Assembly (NCBI GenBank): GCA_032718565.1 | Contig: JAVGVS010000056.1 | Span: forward strand, 1,612,988-1,676,987 | Source: Distichodus sexfasciatus | Taxonomy: Eukaryota > Chordata > Actinopteri > Characiformes > Distichodontidae | Direction: 5' to 3' | DNA length: 64,000 nt | Shown here: piece after piece, positions 38,001-50,000 of the stretch | How positions within the stretch are numbered: position 1 is the stretch's first letter | Layout: each line of letters begins with the position of its first letter | Notes under the pieces: generated by a model | The model's input: only the letters and a program-made list of their open reading frames with translations | Database searches by the model: none | Told to the model about the DNA's origin: nothing | Position numbers and translations under genes: made by a program

Positions 38001-41000
38001 TGACTGTAAACACATTAGTGATTAGTCAAGGGTCGGTTAACAGGCAAAACACATTTGTTGTGAAAGGAGACAAGATAGACAGGCAAAAATAAAGGGGTGG
38101 GAGAGATGGAAGAGGAATGGACACAGACCGCTGTGATCCGAAGAAGCCAAACCCATTTGAGGATGAAATGTAGGTTTCCTCAGCATCGGCTCCAGACACG
38201 GATGCGCACATTGTTTGGCAGTTTGGGACGTGGCTTTGCTGTTATCTTGAGACTTTTAGGTGGTCACTGCTGAAGAACAGAAAGCTCAGGGTCTGGTCCG
38301 GGAAAGCTTCCCAAAAAATTGGCTCCTGCTTTTGTTCTGTTTTTAGGGAATCGTTATGAAATGCTGGATTTTCTGAAACCTATCTCCTGCAGCTCCATCC
38401 GGGATTCCTGGCACACAAGTTTTAGTTTCAGTGTCTTTTTCCAAACGTGGCCAGGGCCCCTGGGACGTGCAGTTGGCTGTGTTCACACCGTGTAGGACGT
38501 GTGCCAGGGTTCTCCTTGGCCTGTCAATACTACACATTCGCCTGCCAATCCGGATAATGTGCCTGATCACATGCACGAAATAGGACCATCCGAGCTGACC
38601 AGTGGTGCATTGTGGGTGGCATGGATTTTTAAAAAATGATGTGGGTGGTTGCCACTTTGGTGTTTGTATAAATCCCAAGCTTGTGCATGTCCCTTTTTAA
38701 ACTTCTCTCTAAATTGGGAGCATCTGTCGTGTGTGGAATCCTCAGCGTGCCGTGTTGCGATGGCTCCCTGGTGCTGGGTGTTTCGTAGTGTTATGGATAG
38801 TTGAGGGTCTCAGTGGAAGCAAGATCTTACACCAGCATATTAACAGCTGTCACTGTGTTTATCTGGCGAGGGAGAGGGGGTGAGGGATGGAGGGAGGGAG
38901 GTAGATGATGCGAGAGAGGTGGAAAAAGGAATGGAAAGAGACGGGATGAGGTGAGGAAGGAATGATATGAGGGAGGAAGGAGAGGAAGGTGCAAAGAGGG
39001 ATGGAGAGATGATGTGAGGGAAGTGGAACAAGAGGTTGAGATGTGGTGGAAAGAGGGATTGCAGAGAAAGAGGGCAAGGAAGGGATGGAGGGAATGAGAC
39101 AAGGGATTGAAAGAGAGAGGGAGATGGAAGGAGGGATAGGAGAGGGCTGAGTGGTAAGAGGAGAAGGGGTTGGAGAGGTGGAAAGAGGGATGGTAGAGAG
39201 GCAGTGGAAAGAGGATGGAAGTGAAGGAGAGGATTGGACTGAGGGAGAGAGACTAAGAAGGGAGAGATGAGAAGAGCCGAGGAGATAGATTGGGAGAGGG
39301 AAATGGAGGAGAGCGGTGGAGTTGAGGAGATGAGGAGAGATAGTTAAAGAGATGGAGAGCAAGAAATGCAGGGGAGGAGAAAGAGAGCGCAGGAATTGGG
39401 GAGAGAGGGAACGTGAGATTGGGTGGGGAGAAGTATGAGAAGAGTAAGAGTGAAATGAGAGAAAGACAGGGAGAGGAGGAAAGAGAAATGGAGGAGTTGA
39501 GGAGAGAGAGAGAGGGAAAGTGATGAGAGAGAGAGAGGGAGGAGGAGGAAAAGGGGTGGGCAGGAACTGAGGAGAGACAAATAGGGTGAGAGGGAGGAGA
39601 GATGGGGGTTGAAGAAAGAGCACAGGAGATGAGAAGAGAGAGATTGAGAATGAAATGGGGAGAGAGGGCAGGAACTGAGGAGAGAGAATGGAAGATCAGA
39701 TGAAGAGACAAGAAACACAGATGAGAGGATGCAGGGTAAGAGAAAGCAGAAGAGAGAAGGATGAGGGAGGAGAGGAACTGCAGGCCTGGGAGAGGATGAG
39801 GTGAGAAAATGTGTTTACAGCGTAACACTGATTGTGTGCCTTGGGCTTTGTGGATTAGAACTCGGATAATGTCATTAGTAAATCTGTGTACTGAGATACG
39901 GGAGTGATACAGGAAGTTCCTCCTGAATACATCTGTCATTGATGATGTTTATGTCTTTTAAGGCATAAAACTCCAGCTTTTCAAGCTCAGCAAAGATCCA
40001 GTTCTGACCTCACCAACCATGAAATGCATTCATTAGTGGATGAAAGAGCCAAACTCCTTCAAATCACAAGCTAGATGTGTGACGATATGATTTCAGACGG
40101 ATCTCCCGAGTAGCTGCTGCATAACGATGATTCATCTCTTTACAGGAATGAAGATGCGGTCAATCAAATGGCAGTCCCGCCTTTCCCCTCCCTCTCCCAG
40201 GCTCCCTTTCTCTCCTCCAGTGAGGTGCGGCATAATTTAATATTTCATTTGTTTATATGTATATTTAAAGTAAATATATACCACACTGTGATGTAGGGGT
40301 GCAACGGTTTTCACTATTTTACGTTCGGTACACACAGGTGAGCGGCGATAGTTCGGTTACGCCCGACATTAAACTATAATTTTTAAAGCCTGTTCGTTGT
40401 GCACGCATTCTCAGGGATTAAAGTTCTCTGTTGCTATGAGGTGATTTCCGCCCATTAGACTCTAGCTGTGATGGATTTCTGGCAATCGAACACAAAGGCA
40501 CATTTGAGATAAAAGCAGATCCATGAGAATTAAAATGCGAGCGGGAGTGGGGTGCACATCGCGAACTTATAAATTGGTGAATATGCAGACTCGCCGGTCA
40601 GCTGTGTAAACATACGCACAGTGTGTTTGAGCGCTCAAATCTGTGCAGAGGGTGGTCCGCGAAGACTGGGATTGAGAAACGCTGCTCTAGCGTAAAAGAA
40701 TTAGACGAAATTATTTCATTCTTTTAATAACGTAAACAAATTATTTGGGTAATTTGAATAATTGTTTCAGCCCTAGAAAAAGAAACGGCAAAGAACCTAC
40801 TGGATGTTGGAGCTAAGATAACATTAATGTACCGATATCGAACCGATACCGTCACCCAGTAACCACCATGCATATCGAACCGTGGGCACGCTGTACCGTT
40901 GCATCTCTACTGTGATGTTATTTTTGTGATGAATTTTAAAAACACATGACGTTTGAGGGGTCCTTAGGCGAATTCTTTAATCATCATAACATTAGTAAAA

Positions 41001-44000
41001 ATAAATAAATAAATAAATAAAAAGTTTAAACACTTTGGGATGTTATCATGTAGAGGCCTTTTGACTGACTGTACATATGTCAATGACATGACGTGGATAT
41101 TTTTGTCAGGTGGTGCACCCAGGTAAAATGATCATTTAAACCAAGAAAGTTTATAGTGAACATATGGTTGATAACTATGATGTAAGTAGAAGTTGTACTG
41201 AATGCATTAATTTGTAATATTTATAATTAATTGTGTCTTTTAATGTAAGGTTGGGTTCTAAAAATATCTGAATTCAAGAATAAAATCACATTAAATTATT
41301 GGATTTACAGCAGATATAATTATAATGTATTAAGCAGGAGAAATATGAATTTAAACACTTTGAAACAATATTTTAAACTAATGAGACTTGTTTAGACACA
41401 TTGTTCAACAATATACATTCATTAAAATAGAAAATAAAAATAATTTAAAAACTTTATTTGTCATTGACCCCTAAAATGAATGTTGTAGTGAGAGTTCTAG
41501 AGTAGAATTCTAGAATCTATATAGATTAAGTTATACAGTATCTCTGAACGCTGCATGGTTGAAGGAATGTTAGATGTGGATGTCTAGTTAGATTGTGTCT
41601 TATTGTAAGAAATTCAGGCCAATTCTCATTCAGGTGCTGATTGTGTAGCTGACGATATTCACAAACACATAGAAATGTAGATTTTATTTAGTTTTATTTC
41701 CTCACATTTTAAACTAGTTGCAAGATTTATTAACTGCATAAGGCATTGATTCCTGATTTGATTCTTATGAAAGAAACAGTCGAAGTGCGGTTTTGTGTTT
41801 TCAGATTCACACAAGCCTCCCTTCAGCTCCACAACCTGCAGAAAAGCCCCAGGCCTCAGACAACCTTCCCCAAAATAAAAGCTCCTCAGAGCCGACTCCT
41901 GTCAAGGTTAGTCCTTACCTCTCATCTACTGATCTCAGCTCAGGCTGCTGTGATATTTTATAACGGCGCCCTCTTTATAACGGCACCTGATTGCAAGTTC
42001 CATTATTAGGCTGAATGCTCCTTTACTCATTGTTGTGTGTTTAATTAGTGATGTTAGTGCTAAGTAAAATAGGAATATAGGAAATGTTTTTTCTTTCGGG
42101 GAGAAACTTTTTCAACAGTACTATGTGATGCTATCTTGGTGAGGACATTTTATTACACCTAACAAATGTACACAGTGTTTCCCCTACCATTATATATTTT
42201 AGCAAAAAACAAACACAAGCATGCCATTTTTCTTTCCAAAAGTTAGGTCCTTCCCCAGTCTACAGGTGTAGAGTTTGATATTTGTCCTTGAAATAATCCT
42301 TTAAGTTAAACACGTTAAAAACAGAAACAACTGGTTTTATCGACATTAACCAAACCTTAACATTGACATTAACTCTGAGGGACTGAGGGCACATTACTGA
42401 ATCTTAGGAAACCAGATTGAGACTTAAGGTCCACCTGATCAGTTTGGGTCTTCGATTGGAAAGTCGACAATTTCCACTGTGAAACAGGAAACTAACTTTT
42501 CTGACAGCACAATTCCATAGTTCTCCAGGATGTCCATCTCGGGTAATTAAGTGGAGGAATTCGTGTTTACACTCTCTTTACACTGAGCACAACGTGGAGG
42601 TTAGATCTGACCTGGAACAGAATCTGCCATCCCACATCAGCCTTATGTATTCAGCAATGAATTGTACACCGTCTGCCTGACTTAAAGCAGCTCTGTCCTA
42701 AATGGAGCAGAGGAAAAGAGGGCCGCCCCACTTGTGACTGCAGGAGAAAGAGAAGCTTGTTGGACTTGCTAATTTACTTCACCCATCCCGAAACCCTTTT
42801 GATTTTTTTTACCTGCTCCAGGAGCAGCCGAGCGATGCCGCTGCGGGGAACACAGAATCTCAAGAGCTCACAGAGAGAAACCTGCAGGAGGGCGAGTCTG
42901 CCTCCAAGGTGAGCCAAAAACTACCGAATCTACACCACGAGGAGTATGAGACATAAGAGAAAAATTTCAGAACTGCCTTCTGTCGATTTTTCACAAAAAT
43001 CTGTTTACTGAATTTTTAGAAGCAGAGATCTTCAGAAAAAAGTATAGACACGACGAATGATTTCTCCAGGCCCGTTTTGGAGAAGGTAGAGAATGTGTTT
43101 GTGTGTGTCTCTATATGTGTGGTGTTCAAACTATTTTGGGACTGGAATTGCATTTTAAGATATTGAGGTATTGGGGTCAGATAATATCTGATAGATAATA
43201 TCTAACAGTTGAGTGAGAGAGAAAAGATATTGGGATTGTATTTTAAGATATTGAGGTCAGATAATATTAGAGTCCAAAAGCTAACGTGTTTTGTGTGTGT
43301 GTGTCTGTGTGTGTGTGTGTTTGTAGACTCTGAGCCTCCAGAAAACCCAGAGAAACTCAAGCAAGCCTCCAGCAGCTTCTGTGGATGTTGTGACACCTTT
43401 AGTACCTCCATCCTGCACTAGCCCTGACTTTGAGTACTGCAGCAAAGGTAACGAGCGCACACACACTTCACACATTCTTGTCCTGCTCATAGTACTTGAT
43501 TGCCCGTCTTTGAAATAAACTTCTATAATAACTGAACATGAAAACTATCAGCCTTCAGAAGTGAAGAGCCCATTTGGTGGGCTTTGTTTTCCCTGCTGGT
43601 TTTTGAGTGTACGCTCTCAGCCCTACTCATCGATCTGACTCTCTGCTGGTGTCATTTCTGATGTTTTTATTGTATGTTTATGCACTGCTGCAATGGGAAA
43701 ATGCTCCCTTTGCACTTGTCTGCTATTGATCTCCTAGACCGTGTGAACATTGCCTGTGGTGGGCTTTCAGACGCTGCAAATCACAAAATAATATTTCTTT
43801 TCTCGTGCAAACAAATCTCCTGTCCATTCATTTTTAATCTTTAAGATTTCTGCCTTTATCCTCTCTTCCCTTCTGCAGACCCTGCGACATGTCCCATCGT
43901 ACCGGGGCAGGAGACGGTGATAGAGATCTCTAAGGGCCGCTCAGGTCTGGGACTCAGTATAGTTGGAGGCAAAGACACACAGCTGGTACTTAACACACAC

Positions 44001-47000
44001 ACATGCGGACACACACCATTCATCTTCCTCTTCATAGCCCAGAGTGGAACCAGAGCCATTGATTTCATGCTTATTTTGTGAGCGTGATGATGAGTTGGAT
44101 CAGAGGTGTTCATTCGCGTTCAACATTGTGATCTTTTGTCGCTTCAGCTGTAATCCTTCGCACTCACTCCAGCTAATTACACTCTCATGAGTAACAGAGT
44201 CAGATGGCATGAGTTAGAAGTTACAGCAAGGGGATCTGACGTTGCTTCCTTAACTCGTGGTTAATAGGTCTGACTGCTTCTAACCTCCTGACAAAAAAAA
44301 AAAATCTTCACACTACTGAATCATCACTCATTCTTTAATAATCTCACTCAGTCTTTCTCCAGTTTTCATTCTCTTTAGTTATCTCACTCTTTTTACAGTG
44401 TTCTCACTCTTTTGGCTTCTTAACTCTTTCTGAGATATCTCACTGTTTCTACAGAATTATTAAGCCTTTTTTCTTTTTCTTTTTTGTTACATATTTCACT
44501 CTTCCTGCATTATATATCACTGCTTCTGTAGTTATCTTAGTCTTACTCTTTCTCCTGGGTTATCTCACTCTTTCTTTAGGTGTCTCACTCTTCAATGAGT
44601 TATCTCACTCTTTCTTTATATATTTCAATCTTTCTCTTGGCTTATCTCACTTTTTTCTCAAGAGTTATCTCCCTCTTGTATATATTTCACTCTTTCTCCC
44701 GAGTCTTCTCACTCTTTCTTTACATAGCTCACTTTTTCTCTATTTACCTCACTTTTGCTCCGCTCTTTCTTTACATATCTCACACTTTCTCCAGAGTTAT
44801 CTCACCTTGTTTTGAGTCATCTCGCTCTTACCTGAATTATCTCACTCATTTTCCAGTTATTTCACTCTTTTCTTTAGAGGCTTCACTATTTCCTTAGTTA
44901 ACTATTTCCAGAGGTACCTAATTCTTGCACTGAAGCTGAGAGCCTCCTGTCTCTTGAGTTATTTCTGTTTCTCTCACTAGACTCATCCCACTATTCTGAA
45001 GTATTATTCTGTGGATTTTTTTGCCTCTCACCATCTCTCTTTTTCTGTCTACACTCATCCCACTTGTTCTCAGTAGAATCACTACATTATCTACACTTTT
45101 GCCACTCTCCCTACAATCTTCTTCTTCTTCTTCTTCCTCTTTTGGCTTTTCCCTTCAGGGGTCGCCACAGCGAATCATCCGTCTCCATCTAGTCCTATCC
45201 TCTGCATCCTCTACCCTCACACCAACTAACTTCATGTCCTCTTTCACCACATCCATAAATCTCCTTTTCGGTCTTCCTCTCAGCCTCCTGCCTGGTGGCT
45301 CCAACCTCAGCATCCTTCTACCTATGTACTCATTGTCTCTCCTCTGGACATGTCCAAACCATCTCAGTCTGGCCTCTCTGACTTTATCTCCAAAACATCT
45401 AACATGAGGTGTCCCTCTGATGAACTCATTCCTGATCCTATCCATCCTCGTCACCCCCAAAGAGAACCTCAACATCTTGAGCTCTGCAACCTCCAGTTCT
45501 GCCTCCTGTCTTTTCCTCATTGGCAAAACCATACACCATCGCTGGTCTCACTGCTGTCTTGTACACCTTTCCTTTCATTCTTGCTGAAACCCTTTTATCA
45601 CACATCACACCTGACACTTTTCTCCACCCATTCCAACCTGCTTGCACACGCTTCTTCACCTCTTGTCCACTCTCTCCTTGAAGTCTTCTACCTTCTTTAC
45701 TTCTACTCCCTGTAACTTCACTGTTCCCCATGTGCCCCTCTCATTTACACACATGTACTCTGTCTTGCTGCGACTAATCTTCATTCCTCTCTTCTCCAGC
45801 ACATATCTCCACCTCTCTAGCCTTTCCTCTACCTGCGCCCTGCTCTCATTGCAGATCACAATGTCATCTGCAAACATCATAGTCCATGGAGATTCCTGTC
45901 TAACATCATCTGTCAGCCTGTCTCACTGTTGTCTCACAGCTCTCATACATGTCCTGCACCACTCTAACATACTTCTCTGCCACTCCAGACCTCTTCATGC
46001 AATACCACAGCTCCTCTCTCGGCACCCTGTCATATGCTTTCTCTAAATCTACAAAGACACAATGCAGCTCCCTCTGACCTTCTCTGTACTTCTCCATCAG
46101 CATCCGTAAAGCAAAAATAGCATCTGTAGTACTCTTCCTTGGCATGAAACCGTACTGCTGCTCACAGATGCTCACTTCTGACCTAAGCCTAGCTTCCACC
46201 ACTCTTTCCCAAAGCTTTATTGTATGACTCATTAGCTTTATTCCTCTGTAGTTGCCACAATCCTGTACGTCTCCCTTGTTCTTAAAAATCAGCACCAGAA
46301 CACTTTTCCTCCATTCCTCAGACATCTTCTCACTCGTCAAGATCTTGTTGAACAACCTAGTCAAAAACTCAACTGCCACCTCTCCTAGACACTTCCATAC
46401 CTCCACAGGTATGTCATCAGGGCCAACTGCCTTTCCCCTCTTCATCCTCTTCAAAGCCTTCCTCACTTCATCCTTACTAATCTCAGCTACTTCCTGATCC
46501 ACAAAGTCACTTCCTCTACATTCTCTCTCATTTTCCTCATTCATCAGCTCTTCAAAGTATTCTTTCCGTCTTCCCATCACACAATTGGCACCTGTCAGTA
46601 CATTTCCATCCCTATCCTTAATCACCCTAACCTGCTGCACATCCTTCCCTTCTCTATCTCTCTGCCTCGCCAACCTGTACAAATCATTCTCTCCCTCCTT
46701 ACTGTCCAACCTAGCATACATGTCATCATACGCCCTTTGTTTGGCCTTTGCCACCTCTACCTTCACCATACGCTGCATCTCCCTGTACTCCTGTCTACTC
46801 TCCTCAGTCCTCTCAGTGTCCCACTTCTTCTTCGCTAACTTCTTTCTCTGTATATGCTCCTGGACTTTTTCGTTCCACCACCAAGTCTCCTTATCTACTT
46901 TACTCCTTCCAGATGACACACCAAGTACCCTCCTACCCATCTCCCTAATCACATTAGCTGTATCTGTCCAATCATCTGGGAGCACCTCCTGGCCACCAAG

Positions 47001-50000
47001 AGCCTGTCTCAACTCCTCCCTGAAAACCTTGCAACACTCTTCTTTTTTCAGCTTCCACCACCTGGTCCTCTGCTCCACCTTTATTTCATCTTCCTCACCA
47101 TCTGTTTGCTTCATCTTCCTCACCATCAGTTTCATCCTACAGACCACCATCCTATGCTGTCTCGCTACACTCTCACCTACCACTACCTTACAGTCACTAA
47201 TCTCCTTCAAATTACAACGTCTACATAAGATGTAGTCCACCTGTGTGCTCCTCCTTCCACTCTTATAAGTCACCCTATGTTCCTGCCTCTTCTGGAAGAA
47301 AGTATTCACAACAGCCATTTCCATCCTTTTCGCAAAGTCTACCACCATCTGTCCCTCTTCGTTCCTATCATGGATGCCAAACCTGCCCATCACTTCCACA
47401 TCACCTCTGTTCCCTTCACCAACATGTCCGTTAAAGTCTGCACCAGTTACCATTCTCTCAACTCTGAGGATACAATCATTCCACTCTTTTTCAGCACTCT
47501 CTCTTTCTCTTCCAGTTCTATGCTGGCCTGAGTCTCTCTCTCTGTTGTCTCCTTCTCTCTGTCTTTCTTCTTTGTTAAACTCATCCCACTCTTTTAAACA
47601 GACTAATCCCATTAACCTCCACAGACTCATTCTGCTATTATTCCACATTCTAGATATTTCCGTCCATCTCCCTTCACTCCTCCCCCCCGCCGTCTCAAGC
47701 CCCCGGCTCCATTCTGCCCACAGTCACTCAGCTCGCATCAGTATTCGGCTCAGTGAGGCTCTGTGGACCGTCTGGGTTCCCAGAAGGCTCTGCTCTGATC
47801 TGACAGGATAAAGCCCTCCAGCGTTCAGGCCACTTCACCTGGGACACACACTCGGCACTTTCCATTAGAACAGCGTCTGCTTTTGCCCGCAGGCAGACTG
47901 TACATTCCCATCAGCAGTTTTGTGCTTGCATATGCATCTGGCTGTACATTTTTTTAGATTGACTTTGACTTTGTACTAATACTTCATTTGCTCAGCCATT
48001 CTCTTTTCACTCCCTCATCTCCCCTTCTCTCTCTCTCTACCTGTAGGATGCCATCGTGATTCATGAAGTGTACGAGGAGGGAGCAGCAGCTCGCGATGGC
48101 CGACTGTGGGCAGGAGATCAGATCCTGGAGGTGAGAGATACTGACCGTGAGAGAATGAGAGATGGAATGAATGTACAGACTGAAAAAAAAGACTGAAAAG
48201 TAGAGAGATCGCAATTAGCTACTAAATCTCTCTCTCTGACATATTCCATCAGTTGTGACCAGTGGTTTTGCTCTTTTGCTCCTCATTCACAGCCATTTTC
48301 GAGAGGCTACAAACTGATGCAGTGCCTCCATCTGCTGGACAAAACATAGTAGTGCAGAAGTCATGTTGCCATAGGGAACTATAATGGGCCTCATTCACCA
48401 ACATTTTCTTTATTTTTTTCTGTGACTAAGGAAGTTAAGACATTTAATAGTATTTTATACAAGAAAACCCAATAAGCTAATGTTTCACACAAAAAAGGAT
48501 GCAATAAAATTTGTATAAGTGTGTTCTTCAGCAGTAACAAGTACAAATCTTAAATAAGGAAATATTGGTGAATATCATAATCTTCATAAAAACCGTGTAA
48601 GTGGACTTTGAGAACTAATTTCGTCTTAGGAACAGATGGTCACTGAAGGGAGGGGTTGGTCATTGTAAAAGTGTTTTTACAAGAAATACCAGCTCCACCA
48701 ACTAATATGGATAACAGACTAAAAGCAAATGAGATTTTAGGAAAATGCATTTCACATACTAACAGTTAAGTCTGAATCAGAGTATATTTAACCTGAAAAA
48801 TTGGAGGGTATTATTATGTTTTTAATTAGCAGGAGAGAACGCAAGACTTGTATCCCAAGACCACCTGGATGAAGCCGTCTTAATATGATTCTAATGGACG
48901 TACATTTGGAACAATCTGCAGTGGTCCAGATGCTTTCAGGGATTAATCCCAGTACAGCATGAGCATTAGACATCATTAGTGCTGATGTTGCAAACAAGCA
49001 CGTAAAGCAAATCTTAGTACTTTAGAAAATGTTTGTGTAATCAATTGATCTAGCAAGGATCAGTTGTCATTGCTAGACCTTGTGTGTGAGGATTAATTAA
49101 GACTGTTCTTTGTGCACATTTTGAAAGCAGCACCAAAAAAACAAAAAATCAGTGTGGATGTGATGGTGGTCTAGTGGTTAGGACACTTGACTCTGGACCA
49201 AGAGGTTGTAGTTTGTATCCTGCCTCTGGCACTTCCATCACTGGGTCCCTGAGCATGACCCTTAATCCCAAGTTGCTTCAGGAAGACTGTCCCCGAAATC
49301 AGAAAAATGGACATCGCTCTGGATAAGAGCGTCTGCTAATGGTGCGAATGTAAAATAATTTTTTAGAGCTCTCCAAATTTACAATAAAAATTTGGCAGCT
49401 ACGTCTTAGTGATGAAATTTGACTGGAGACATGCTGTTGGTGTAGTTGAGAGATCAGAGGTAACCTGGGAACACTTAGATTGAAGTGTAGACCCCAGTAC
49501 ATGCCTATGTTAAAACTTCTAGACTAAACAGTTGACTGACTCTCTGTCGCCCCCTGCAGGTCAACGGTGTGGATTTGCGCAGCGTGGCACACGAGGACGC
49601 CATCGCCGCCCTGAGGCAGACTCCGGCTAAAGTGCGACTGACGGTCCTGCGTGACGAAGCACAGTACCGTGACGAGGAGAACCTGGACGTCTTCAGCATA
49701 GAGCTGCAAAAGAAAAGCGGCCGCGGTCTGGGGCTCAGCATTGTGGGCAAGAGGTGGATGCCTTCATTAATGCTGAATCCTGATTTGCTACTTATTTGGT
49801 TGTCCACGTTCAATGTTGAGGAAGCTACTTTTAAGTGGTACTTTTCAATTTCATAAAACGCTTGTATGATTAAAAGAAACTAAGCTACAGGCAAGTTATT
49901 TCACAATCAGAGATGCAGGATTCCATCTTTGTCAAGCTCCATCCTCCGACTCCATCTTGCAGCTGCCAAGTGTGTGCTGTTATGCAATGAGAGTGGGCCA

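Larger units (their letters stand above)
34210..38860. other. intronic DNA between patj exons b and c
   Basis: Mostly unique sequence with short (CT)n/(CA)n near 35170-35240 and weak copies of repeat G. A 111-codon - strand frame at 38343-38678 has no motif I recognise. Confidence 0.5.

Noticed and set aside
38343..38678. 111-codon minus-strand frame with mixed amino-acid composition
   Set aside because: No recognisable motif, no splice or promoter context. Could be an old transposon fragment but I cannot support it.
38859..39939. Minus-strand open frames up to 254 codons
   Set aside because: Composition artefact of the purine tract; only Ser, Leu, Pro, Phe, His-type codons and no domain.
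46252..47811. Plus-strand open frames of 80-216 codons
   Set aside because: Antisense shadows of the LINE reverse transcriptase on the minus strand.
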